The position numbers were made by a program, and so were the translations under genes. From the NCBI RefSeq assembly GCF_006265175.1, contig NZ_VDCQ01000015.1, forward strand, positions 84,805 through 148,804: a stretch of DNA of 64,000 bases. Direction: 5' to 3'. Positions 52,872 to 61,290 of this stretch are shown here, in pieces. Below the pieces are notes generated by a model. It had not been told where the DNA came from. It made no database searches and was given only the letters and a program-made list of their open reading frames with translations. Each line of letters starts with the position of its first letter. Positions within the stretch are counted from its first letter, which is position 1. The stretch is from Paenibacillus hemerocallicola. GTDB taxonomy: Bacteria; Bacillota; Bacilli; Paenibacillales; NBRC-103111.

Positions 52872-53489
52872 TTAGCCCACCTTTCCCATCAAGTAAACGA
52901 CGGTGAAAATGAATACCCATACGACGTCGACAAAGTGCCAGTACAGGCCGAACACGTACAGCTTCGGCGCCGTTACGACGGTCAATCCTTTTTTGGCAAG
53001 CTGGAGCAGCAGTACAATCAGCCACAATGCTCCGAAGGCAACGTGCGCTCCGTGGAAGCCTACCAACGTGTAGAAAGAGGAGCTGAATGCGCTGGTCGTA
53101 AACGTGTGTCCTTCATGGACATACTCCACGAACTCGTAAACTTCCAAGCCAAGGAACGCAAGACCGAGAATGAGTGTAACGACAAACCACAGTTTGATCT
53201 TGCCAATATCTTTGCGGTGCATGGCCTGAATGGCCAGGACACTTGTCAAGCTGCTGGTCAAGAGCAGGAACGTAGCCAAAGCGACCGTGCCCAATTTGAA
53301 CAGCTCTTCAGCGGAAGGTCCGTCCCCGATTTGATGGCGCAAGCCGATAAACGTGGCGAACAATGTTCCGAACAAAACCGTCTCGCCGCCCAGGAACAGC
53401 CAGAAGGCGAGTATTTTATTGCGGCCTTCCAGCGTAGCCTTCTCCGGCTCGGCAGGCAAATTGTTGCCGGTCAAATCCGCGTGATTCAT
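52872..53489 (-). CDS. ctaE: caa3 cytochrome c oxidase subunit III
   Basis: A 205-aa protein with five membrane helices and the subunit III signature (FHGAHVAFGALWLIVLLLQL, ending in YWHFVDVVWVFIFTVVYL). The acidic residues of its helices are thought to steer protons and oxygen to subunit I. Its start overlaps the ctaD stop by four bases (ATGA), so the two are coupled. Confidence 0.93.
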   Translation of the reverse strand: MNHADLTGNNLPAEPEKATLEGRNKILAFWLFLGGETVLFGTLFATFIGLRHQIGDGPSAEELFKLGTVALATFLLLTSSLTSVLAIQAMHRKDIGKIKLWFVVTLILGLAFLGLEVYEFVEYVHEGHTFTTSAFSSSFYTLVGFHGAHVAFGALWLIVLLLQLAKKGLTVVTAPKLYVFGLYWHFVDVVWVFIFTVVYLMGKVG

Positions 53490-55330
53490 ACTTTCGCCCC
53501 CTTATCCTGAAGCTCTTCGACTTCGATATGGTAGCCGTGATCGTCGTATACCGAGCGGAGCAGCATACAAACGAGCGTTACAAGAATGCCTGCGGCACCG
53601 ACGTAATAGTTATGATACATAAATCCGTAACCGGCTATGAACAGCCCGATGGACATGACAAACGGCAGAACCGAAGGCGACGGCATATGAATCGAGCTGA
53701 GCGGCTCGGCCGGCGTCATCTCTTTGCGACCTTCCATCTTTTCCTTGAACAGCGGATCCAACCCGCGAACGAGCGGAAGCTGCTTGAAGTTGTACTCAGG
53801 CGCCGGGGATGGAATGGCCCATTCGAGCGTACGGCCGTCCCACGGATCGGCAGGAGCGTCTTGCGGCTTCATTTGCGTAATGATAATGTTCACGATAAAC
53901 AAAATCGTGCCGACACCCATTGCGAATGCACCGATCGAGCTAATAAAGTTAAAGGTGTCGAGGTCCTGACCTTCCAGATAAGTAAATACCCGGCGAGGCA
54001 TCCCCATCAGACCCAGGAAATGCTGTACGAAGAACGTCAAGTGGAAGCCGATGAAGAAAAACCAGAAAGTCCATTTGCCGAGCCCTTCGTTAAGCATGCG
54101 GCCGAACATTTTGGGCCACCAGTAATGCAAGCCCGAGAAAATTCCGAATACGAGACCGCCTACGATAACGTAGTGGAAATGCGCTACGACGAAGTAGCTG
54201 TCATGAAACTGGAAGTCGGCCGGCGGCGATGCAAGCATTACCCCCGTCATCCCGCCCATAACGAACGTAGGAATGAACCCTAGCGCGAACAAGCTCGCGG
54301 TCGTAAACCGGATCTGCCCGCCCCATAGCGTAAAGAGCCAGTTGAAAATCTTGATCCCGGTCGGCACCGCGATAAGCATCGTAGCGATCGAGAACAAGGC
54401 GTTCCCGACAGGACCGAGCCCGACGGTAAACATGTGGTGAACCCATACCATGAAGCCGAGGAAACCGATGATGACGGTAGCGAATACCATTGCGCTGTAA
54501 CCGAACAGACGCTTATGCGAGAACGTACTGACTACTTCGGAAATGATCCCGAACGCCGGCAATATGAGAATGTACACCTCGGGGTGACCGAAAATCCAAA
54601 ATATATGCTGCCATAGCACGACATTCCCGCCTGCGCTGACATCGAAGAAATTCGCTTCGAATATGCGCTCGAACATGAGAAGCACGAGTCCGACCGTGAT
54701 GGCCGGGAACGCGAACAGGATAAGAGCCGATGTAATGAATGATGCCCAAGTAAACAGCGGCATACGCATGAAAGACATTCCCGGAGCGCGCATGTTGATG
54801 ATCGTGACGAGGAAGTTGATCCCGCCGATCAGCGTACCGATACCGGCAATCTGCAGCCCGAGCACGTAGAAGTCTACGCCCTTGCCGCTATACGTAGTAG
54901 AGGACGAGAGCGGCGTATATGCCGTCCAGCCCGCGTCTGGAGCCCCTTGAAAAAACCAGCTTGTGTTAAGCAATACTCCGCCGGCGATAAACAGCCAAAG
55001 TCCGAGTGCGTTGACGAAAGGGAAGGCAACGTCGCGAGCCCCGATTTGAAGCGGGACTATGGCGTTCATAAAGGCGAAGATTAGCGGCATGGCCGCCAAG
55101 AAAATCATAGTCGTACCGTGCATCGTGAGCAGCTGATTGAACATGGACGCATCCACCGCGTCGTTCATCGGCTTCATGAGCTGAACGCGGATAAGAATCG
55201 CTTCCAGACCGCCGAACAGGAAAAACAATCCGCCGGCCAGAAGATACAGGATTCCGATTTTTTTATGGTCCACGGTTGTCAGCCAATCCATCAGCCCGCT
55301 GTACTTTTTAACCGTATGTGCGTGTGCCAA
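53486..55330 (-). CDS. ctaD: caa3 cytochrome c oxidase subunit I
   Basis: A 614-aa, 12- to 14-helix core subunit. Haem a, a3 and CuB ligands are visible in MLTMHGTTMIF-like, HIFWIFGHPEVYILILPAFG, WVHHMFTVG and HDSYFVVAHFHYVIVGG, with the cross-linking Tyr in PEVYIL. It reduces oxygen to water while pumping protons. It is the second gene of the operon after ctaC. Confidence 0.96.
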   Translation of the reverse strand: MAHAHTVKKYSGLMDWLTTVDHKKIGILYLLAGGLFFLFGGLEAILIRVQLMKPMNDAVDASMFNQLLTMHGTTMIFLAAMPLIFAFMNAIVPLQIGARDVAFPFVNALGLWLFIAGGVLLNTSWFFQGAPDAGWTAYTPLSSSTTYSGKGVDFYVLGLQIAGIGTLIGGINFLVTIINMRAPGMSFMRMPLFTWASFITSALILFAFPAITVGLVLLMFERIFEANFFDVSAGGNVVLWQHIFWIFGHPEVYILILPAFGIISEVVSTFSHKRLFGYSAMVFATVIIGFLGFMVWVHHMFTVGLGPVGNALFSIATMLIAVPTGIKIFNWLFTLWGGQIRFTTASLFALGFIPTFVMGGMTGVMLASPPADFQFHDSYFVVAHFHYVIVGGLVFGIFSGLHYWWPKMFGRMLNEGLGKWTFWFFFIGFHLTFFVQHFLGLMGMPRRVFTYLEGQDLDTFNFISSIGAFAMGVGTILFIVNIIITQMKPQDAPADPWDGRTLEWAIPSPAPEYNFKQLPLVRGLDPLFKEKMEGRKEMTPAEPLSSIHMPSPSVLPFVMSIGLFIAGYGFMYHNYYVGAAGILVTLVCMLLRSVYDDHGYHIEVEELQDKGAKV

Positions 55331-55395
55331 CGTGTAACCCTCCTAGGAACTTTTTCGTCAGAAAAAGTTTGCATCGAAAGCATTTGTTTACGCGA

Positions 55396-56475
55396 TTACT
55401 TCTGCTTCTGACCGGCCAAATATTCAACCAGCGCATTGATTTGTTGATCGTTCAAATCGAGGCTTTGCTCCATCTTGCTGCCCGGGACGTTTTTCGGATT
55501 CGGCATCAGGTTGCCCGGTTTGACGGCTTGAGGATCGTCGAGCCACGTTTTCAGGTTGTTCTTCAAATCAGCCGGCTCGCGGTTGAACAAAATTCCGGCG
55601 ACAGTCGAGCGGTCCGCGTAGTCAACCAGGTTCGGGCCCACTTTACCGCCTTCGACTTGCTTGGACGTCGAGTTATAGATGGCGTGGCAAGCCAAGCATT
55701 TGTCCTTGAAAATTTTCTCGCCTTCCACGGCTTGGGCCGATACCGGCGCCGAAGTCGGCGTCTTCATGCTGGTTATCCAGCGGTCGAACTCTTCGGGGGT
55801 AACGGCTTTCACTTTGAAGTCCATCAAAGCATGCGATTCCCCGCACAGCTCGGCGCATTTGCCATAGTAAGTACCCGGCTTGTCTGCCTTCAGGTAATGC
55901 ATATTGGTCATACCCGGATTCGTATCCTTCTTGCCGCCCAGCGTAGGCACCCAGAAGGAGTGGATAACGTCAGCCGATTCCAGATGGAAAGCGATCGTGC
56001 GTCCGGACGGGATGACCAGATCTTGGGCAGTGGTGATCTTTTCATTCATGTATTCGAATTCCCACCAGAACTGGTGGCCCGTTACTTTGACCTGCAGAGC
56101 GTTCGGATCCTTGGAGTAATCTTTATCCAATTCGAAGGTGTACTTGACAGTCGGAATCGCAATCACGATGAGCAGAATAAACGGAATGACCGTCCAAATG
56201 ATCTCGAGCTTGTGATTACCTTCCACCTGCTTCGGAATTCCGGTTTGTCCGGGACGTTTACGGAAACGTACGAGAACATACACATAGATGATCATAACGA
56301 CGGCGAATACGCCGATCATGACGATCAAAGAGAGGTAGATGACCGATAATTGCTTTTCCGCAACCGGACCTTTCGGATCCAAAGCCGTCAAATTTTCCAA
56401 ACCACAACCCGTAAGCACGAACGCCAAAACCGCCATCAACGGGATTAAACGCCATGCAGACTGCCACCGTCTCAT
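55396..56475 (-). CDS. ctaC: caa3 cytochrome c oxidase subunit II with fused cytochrome c
   Basis: A 359-aa lipoprotein with lipobox LTGC. Two membrane helices (about 45-75 and 90-110) are followed by the CuA domain with IHSFWVPTLGG and CAELCGESHALM, then a C-terminal cytochrome c domain with the haem motif CLACH. The fusion defines the caa3 type, which takes electrons from its own cytochrome c. It is the first gene of the operon. Confidence 0.95.
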   Translation of the reverse strand: MRRWQSAWRLIPLMAVLAFVLTGCGLENLTALDPKGPVAEKQLSVIYLSLIVMIGVFAVVMIIYVYVLVRFRKRPGQTGIPKQVEGNHKLEIIWTVIPFILLIVIAIPTVKYTFELDKDYSKDPNALQVKVTGHQFWWEFEYMNEKITTAQDLVIPSGRTIAFHLESADVIHSFWVPTLGGKKDTNPGMTNMHYLKADKPGTYYGKCAELCGESHALMDFKVKAVTPEEFDRWITSMKTPTSAPVSAQAVEGEKIFKDKCLACHAIYNSTSKQVEGGKVGPNLVDYADRSTVAGILFNREPADLKNNLKTWLDDPQAVKPGNLMPNPKNVPGSKMEQSLDLNDQQINALVEYLAGQKQK

Positions 56476-56832
56476 TCACTCATCAACCCCAATTCTCTGT
56501 GTTTAATAGACCGATCGTCTCTCCAGGACCAATCTATTAGCGCTATCATGGATGGCCACATTTTGTCAACTAACCTAATCACACCTTATTAAATATAAAT
56601 TCGCGGAAACCTTTTGTCAATCGATGTGGCAAAGTTCACAAATTGTTCTAAATCAAGGGTTTCGGGGTTTTTTCGAGCTGTCGGAATTCGCTAAAACCAC
56701 ACATAAAGGTTATTTCCATAATGTCGCTTCTTTATGCAAATTAGGCTTTTGCTTCCTGTCCGGGGGCGCATGCATATTAGAAGCGAAACGAACAAACGAT
56801 ACAAAGGGACTTCATTCGATCAGGAGGTATAT
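56476..56832. promoter_or_regulatory. Divergent control region of ctaC and the sporulation lipoprotein
   Basis: No gene is present. On the minus strand TTGGTC and TATTAA are 18 bases apart upstream of ctaC, a possible promoter. TAATAGA and TCTATTA arms (56504-56510 and 56533-56539) flank it. The plus-strand side is A+T-rich, with no promoter I can defend. Confidence 0.4.
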
Positions 56833-57513
56833 ATGAACCGCCGAACCTTGTATCAATCTTGCGCCGTTCTGGCCGCTGTCGTATGGATTTCCGCCTGCTC
56901 CTACCAGAAGCATTTCGAAAGCAGCCCTTCCGATTACGGCAGCCGAACCGAAACCCACGAGAGAACGGGCTACCGCACCTACAACACTCAGCTCAGGGCC
57001 GCCGATCATAACAACGGCACGCTGGCTTTCGTCCAATCCACGACGGATGCCGTGGACGACTTGAAGGGGATCCGCAGCTCGTTCGTCATGGTAACGGACA
57101 AGAACGTGTATGTCGCCGTCGTACCGGATAACACCGCCACCGGCTTGAAAGGCAAAGGCACGATACTGTTCAGCGACCGTACGATCGCCTCGTCGGGTGT
57201 AGACGACCACTCCGACGTCTCCTATGTATTGCCGCCCGGCAATATCGTCATGGATAAATATAGCTTCGATACGATTCCGAACCCGCAGGATCTTTCAAGC
57301 GAATTCGTTCATGCGCTCAGCGCATGCGTCGCCCAGTATCATCCCGGCGTCCAAAACGTATTCGTATCGGCCAACCAGCAATTCATCAACCGGCTGAGCG
57401 AGTACGCCCATGAAGCATGGCGCGGACAATCGCTCCAGCCTTATATTCAAGATTTCAACGCGCTGGTCAAGGATCATTTCGGCGACCACGGCATCATCGA
57501 GACGAATCCGTGA
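56833..57513 (+). CDS. YhcN/YlaJ-family sporulation lipoprotein
   Basis: A 226-aa lipoprotein with lipobox ISAC, followed by a Ser/Thr/Asp-rich part and a domain with LRAADHNNGTLAFVQSTTDA, NVYVAVVPDN and VSANQQFINRLSEYAHEAWR, the YhcN/YlaJ pattern of spore-membrane lipoproteins linked to cortex and germination. CAGGAGG precedes the ATG. It is transcribed away from ctaC. Confidence 0.86.
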   Translation: MNRRTLYQSCAVLAAVVWISACSYQKHFESSPSDYGSRTETHERTGYRTYNTQLRAADHNNGTLAFVQSTTDAVDDLKGIRSSFVMVTDKNVYVAVVPDNTATGLKGKGTILFSDRTIASSGVDDHSDVSYVLPPGNIVMDKYSFDTIPNPQDLSSEFVHALSACVAQYHPGVQNVFVSANQQFINRLSEYAHEAWRGQSLQPYIQDFNALVKDHFGDHGIIETNP

Positions 57514-57575
57514 CGCGCGCGCCGGTTTTCAATGTATTTCTTCATCTAATATATAGTAAAATTGCAGCCGAAATA

Positions 57576-57600
57576 GCCCGCATGCGCATGCGGGCCTTTT
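57576..57600 (+). terminator. Terminator after the sporulation lipoprotein
   Basis: GCCCGCATG (57576-57584) pairs perfectly with CATGCGGGC (57587-57595) and CTTTTCTTTT follows. Confidence 0.9.
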
Positions 57601-57739
57601 CTTTTGGCCTGAAAGCAGAAAAATTTCGTTCAATCGGATTGTTTTATGGGGGTATAGGAAGGATTTTGTCGTTATAAATCGAATTAGTAGTTCTATACAG
57701 CATACCCGTATAGTTCGGATTACTTAAGGAAGGTGCAAG

Positions 57740-58549
57740 ATGGAGAAATCTACAGCGATTGGCATTGTATTGGCATTCGTCGCGCTCTTGGTCGGCATGG
57801 TGTTGAAAGGCGCTCATCTTAGCTCGCTGGCGAACCCTGCTGCAATTATGATCATTATTTTGGGGACGGTCGCGGCGGTATTCATCGCGTTCCCTATGTC
57901 CGATTTGAAGAAAGTCCCGAAGCTATTCGTCATTTTGTTCAAACAGCAAAAGCTCGTGTCCAAGAAGGAATTGATCCAGCTGTTTATCGAATGGGTCACG
58001 ATCACGCGGCGGGAAGGGCTGCTGGCGCTCGAAAGCAAGGTCGAGGAAATCGACGACATGTTCCTGCGCAACGGCATGCGCATGATTATTGACGGCAACG
58101 ATCAGGAATTCATTCATGACGTACTTATGGAAGAAATTTCGGCAATGGAGGAACGGCACCGCTCCGGCGCGCTTATTTTTACCCAAGCCGGTACATACGC
58201 CCCTACGCTCGGGGTATTGGGCGCCGTCGTCGGCCTGATCGCCGCCCTCAGCAACCTGAATCAGGTAGAAGCGTTGGGACACTTGATCTCGGCCGCATTC
58301 GTGGCGACGCTTCTCGGTATTTTCACGGGCTACGTGCTGTGGCATCCATTCGCCAACAAGCTCAAGCAAATTTCCAAAAAAGAAGTAGAGCTCAAAATGA
58401 TGATGGTCGAAGGATTATTGTCTATCCAGTCCGGCATATCCGCGATCGCCATCGAGCAGAAATTGTCCGTCTTCCTGGCTCCGTCCGAACGTTATACCGA
58501 CAACAAAGGAGAAGACGGCAGTGAACAAAAAGCGCAAGCAGCATCATGA
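57740..58549 (+). CDS. motA: Flagellar motor stator protein MotA
   Basis: A 269-aa protein with four membrane helices: two near the start, then a cytoplasmic loop (about 60-150), then the conserved PTLGVLGAVVGLIAALSNL and LISAAFVATLLGIFTGYVL pair. The loop has the charged RREGLLALE region that touches FliG. It forms the ion channel with MotB. AAGGAAGGTG lies before the ATG; the promoter is not obvious. Confidence 0.95.
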   Translation: MEKSTAIGIVLAFVALLVGMVLKGAHLSSLANPAAIMIIILGTVAAVFIAFPMSDLKKVPKLFVILFKQQKLVSKKELIQLFIEWVTITRREGLLALESKVEEIDDMFLRNGMRMIIDGNDQEFIHDVLMEEISAMEERHRSGALIFTQAGTYAPTLGVLGAVVGLIAALSNLNQVEALGHLISAAFVATLLGIFTGYVLWHPFANKLKQISKKEVELKMMMVEGLLSIQSGISAIAIEQKLSVFLAPSERYTDNKGEDGSEQKAQAAS

Positions 58550-59324
58550 AGAACATTTGGACGAGTCGTGGCTGATTCCTTACGCCGATTTGCTGACGCT
58601 GCTACTCGCTTTGTTCATCATTTTGTTCGCCTCGAGCGAAATGGATTCGAAGAAGTACGATTCGATCATGCGCAGCCTGAACTCCGCTTTTACGGGAGGC
58701 TCCAGCTTTTTCGAACAGCCGGAGGTCGTTCCGGTTCCGGGCGAACCCGCCACGAAGAAGAAGGATGCGGATACGACGAGCGAGCAAGCCGACCTTAAAG
58801 GAGCCCAGCAGCAGCAAATCCAGAAAGAAACGGCCGAGCTTCAGGAGCTGAAGCAGAAGCTGGATCAATACATTCAAGACAACAAGCTGTCCGCCCAGCT
58901 CGAGACGAAGCTGACGAACGACATGCTCATGATTACGATCCGCGACAACGCTCTATTCGCCTCCGGTAGCGCCACTGTCAAGCCGGATGCCCAGAAGCTT
59001 GCCGTTACGATTTCCGATATGCTGACACAGTATCAGCAATATCAGATCGAGGTAGCCGGTCATACGGACAATGTGCCGATCCGCAATGCGGAGTTCGAGA
59101 CGAACTGGGATTTGAGCGCCAAGCGCGCTCTCAATTTCATGAAAATATTGCTTCAAAACGACAAAATTACGGCTGACCGGTTCCGTGCGATCGGATACGG
59201 CGAATACCGTCCGATCGATTCGAACGACTCGGCTGACGGACGCTCCAAAAACCGTCGTGTCGAAGTATCCATACTCCGTACGATCAAAGAAGGTACAACT
59301 ATTGGCGTTGCCGAAAACCGATAA
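58521..59324 (+). CDS. motB: Flagellar motor stator protein MotB
   Basis: A 267-aa protein. A single membrane helix holds the ion-binding Asp in PYADLLTLLLALFIILFA, followed by a long charged plug/linker (about 60-130) and an OmpA-like peptidoglycan-binding domain with VAGHTDNVPI and FRAIGYGEYRPI. The start is GTG and overlaps motA by 29 bases, so the stator proteins are made together. The His/Glu-rich N-terminus is as in other MotB. Confidence 0.95.
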   Translation: MNKKRKQHHEEHLDESWLIPYADLLTLLLALFIILFASSEMDSKKYDSIMRSLNSAFTGGSSFFEQPEVVPVPGEPATKKKDADTTSEQADLKGAQQQQIQKETAELQELKQKLDQYIQDNKLSAQLETKLTNDMLMITIRDNALFASGSATVKPDAQKLAVTISDMLTQYQQYQIEVAGHTDNVPIRNAEFETNWDLSAKRALNFMKILLQNDKITADRFRAIGYGEYRPIDSNDSADGRSKNRRVEVSILRTIKEGTTIGVAENR

Positions 59325-59330
59325 AGAAAA

Positions 59331-59369
59331 AAAGAAGAGCGCCTCGTAGCGAGGTGCTCTTCTTTTTTT
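59331..59369 (+). terminator. Terminator after motAB
   Basis: AAAGAAGAGCGCCTCG (59331-59346) pairs with CGAGGTGCTCTTCTTT (59350-59365) with one wobble, followed by TTTTC. Confidence 0.9.
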
Positions 59370-59451
59370 CGCCTCTCGTGAATAAAATGATACATGACAC
59401 TTGCAGCAGCCTGTTCGTTCGTGAGTAACCGATTTTCCCGGGAGGTGCGAC

Positions 59452-60039
59452 ATGCGCAATACGAGTGGGAAGCCGCATATTTTTGTATTTACCGGGCCGG
59501 ATGGCTCGGGGCGCAAGACGATCGCCGATATGGCGGGAACGACGCTGGAGCTGAAGAAGGTGCTTTCCTATACGACGCGGGAGCCGCGCCAAGGCGAGCA
59601 GGAAGGTCAGGATTACCACTTCATCTCCCCCGATGCTTTCCAGAAAGCAAGCCGAAACCGCGAGTTTGTGGAAACCGTCAACTTGGAAGGCCAACAGTAC
59701 GGGATCAAGCAAGCCGACATTGAACGGCTATGGAACGAGTACGGGTTCGTTTACGTCATTTTGAATCCGGAAGGAGCCCGCCTTCTGAAGCAGGCTTACG
59801 GCGATGCGGTAATCCGCTTGTTTCTATACGCCGACCTGCAATCGTTGCGGCAGCGGCAAATCGAACGCGGGGATGGTGAACGCCTCGTGGCGGCGCGGCT
59901 TTCGTACTACGATGAAGCGATGGCTTACATGCCGGAATGCGAATATGCGGTCGAAAACGTAGATTTGTCGCATACCGTCTTCGCTATTACGAATGTGCTG
60001 GAAGGTTATTTAAACCGCCAGCTGTTGAATTTGGACTAG
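59452..60039 (+). CDS. Guanylate-kinase-like protein with atypical P-loop
   Basis: A 195-aa protein of the guanylate kinase fold. The GMP region is SYTTREPRQGEQEGQDYHFI, and a lid segment RQIERGDGERLVAARLSYY follows. The P-loop is GPDGSGRKT, where the usual GxxGxGK has Arg at the Lys position and Lys one later. That may weaken ATP use, as in the inactive kinase domains of some eukaryotic scaffold proteins. GGGAGG precedes the ATG. It is not in an operon with other nucleotide genes and may be a second, specialised copy. Confidence 0.8.
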   Translation: MRNTSGKPHIFVFTGPDGSGRKTIADMAGTTLELKKVLSYTTREPRQGEQEGQDYHFISPDAFQKASRNREFVETVNLEGQQYGIKQADIERLWNEYGFVYVILNPEGARLLKQAYGDAVIRLFLYADLQSLRQRQIERGDGERLVAARLSYYDEAMAYMPECEYAVENVDLSHTVFAITNVLEGYLNRQLLNLD

Positions 60040-60056
60040 TGCATGACACTCCCTCG

Positions 60057-60083
60057 CCCCGTTTAACAGGAACGGGGTTTTTT
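60057..60083 (+). terminator. Terminator after the guanylate-kinase-like gene
   Basis: CCCCGTT (60057-60063) pairs with AACGGGG (60071-60077) and TTTTTT follows. Confidence 0.85.
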
Positions 60084-60129
60084 AATGCCGCGTTTTGTGA
60101 CACAATAGAAATATGGAGGGATGAATCGA

Positions 60130-61272
60130 ATGCGAATCGTATCAATCGAACCGACACCCAGTCCGAACACGATGAAAGTCAATTTGGACGAAAGCTTGCC
60201 GAAGGGCGCCAAACGCACGTACAAATCAACAGATACGGCTGCGCCCGAAGCATTTCGCCGAATTCTTGATATCCCGGGAGTAACCGCTATCTTTCATACG
60301 GCGGATTTCATTGCCGTCGATCGGACGTCCAAAGGCGACTGGGAAATGATATTGTCCCGTATCCGGAGCATTCTCGGATCGGACGAGTCTGTCGCAGCCG
60401 GCATTCCGGAAGGAGAAGCACCGAACGACTCGTATGGCGAGGCGACCGTCCTCATGCAAACGTTCCGCTCGATTCCGCTGCAAATCCGTGTGCGCGCCGG
60501 GATGGAGGAGGTACGCCGGGCTATGCCGGAACGGTTTGTCCAATCGGCCATGCAGGCGGGAAACGCCTCTCCGAACTTGATCAAGGAGCGCAAGCTTGAA
60601 GAAATCGGCATCCGCTACGGAGAGCTTCAGGAGATCGCGGATCAAGTCGTTCAGGAGCTGGATGCCTCTTACGACGCGGACAGGCTGGGCGAACTGGTCA
60701 AAGCCGCGGAGGCGGCCGGTCTCGGCGAAGAGGCGCCTGCGCCCTTGCCGCAAAAAGAGCTTGCTCTGAGCGAACTGGAGCGTCTTCTCGACGATCCCGA
60801 CTGGAAGAAGCGTTATGCGGCACTCCAGCAAATGAAACCGACCGTAGAAAAGCTCTCACTGCTGGCGAAAGCGATTCGCGACCCCCAATCGTCGGTTCGC
60901 CGGCTCGCTGCCGTTTACTTGGGTGACGTACGGGAACCGGAGGCGCTCCCCTACTTGTTCCAAGCGCTGCGCGACGAGTCCGTATCGGTCCGCAGAACCG
61001 CGGGCGATACGTTATCCGATATCGGAGACCCGGCTGCCATCGGTCCGATGATCGAAGCGCTCGGCGATAAAAACAAGCTGGTACGTTGGCGTGCCGCCCG
61101 CTTTTTGTACGAAGCCGGAGACGAGAGCGCCCTGGCCGCTCTTCGCGAAGCGTCCGACGATACTGAATTTGAAGTGAGAATGCAGGTCAAAATGGCCATA
61201 GAGCGAATCGAAGGCGGCGGTGCCGCGGAGGGCTCGGTCTGGCAGCAAATGACGCGCAGGAACGAATCTTGA
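60130..61272 (+). CDS. cvfC: CvfC-like conserved virulence factor with HEAT repeats
   Basis: A 380-aa protein. Residues about 1-85 match an NFU N-terminal-like domain (IEPTPSPNTMKVNLDE), then a variable middle, then HEAT/PBS-type repeats with SVRRLAAVYLGDVREPEALP and LVRWRAARFLYEAGDESAL. The family includes S. aureus CvfC, which affects virulence gene expression by an unclear route. ATG 60130 is better spaced from GGAGG than the ATG at 60121. The sensor kinase gene follows by 18 bases. Confidence 0.83.
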   Translation: MRIVSIEPTPSPNTMKVNLDESLPKGAKRTYKSTDTAAPEAFRRILDIPGVTAIFHTADFIAVDRTSKGDWEMILSRIRSILGSDESVAAGIPEGEAPNDSYGEATVLMQTFRSIPLQIRVRAGMEEVRRAMPERFVQSAMQAGNASPNLIKERKLEEIGIRYGELQEIADQVVQELDASYDADRLGELVKAAEAAGLGEEAPAPLPQKELALSELERLLDDPDWKKRYAALQQMKPTVEKLSLLAKAIRDPQSSVRRLAAVYLGDVREPEALPYLFQALRDESVSVRRTAGDTLSDIGDPAAIGPMIEALGDKNKLVRWRAARFLYEAGDESALAALREASDDTEFEVRMQVKMAIERIEGGGAAEGSVWQQMTRRNES

Positions 61273-61290
61273 TACCGGGAAGGGAAATCT

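Noticed and set aside
57547..57574. Sigma-D-like TAAT-N16-GCCGAAAT upstream of motA
   Set aside because: A perfect terminator follows immediately at 57576, so transcripts from here would not reach motA.
57702..57717. CstR-like half site ATACCCGTAT before motA
   Set aside because: The second arm does not match GGTAT; only half of the operator is present.
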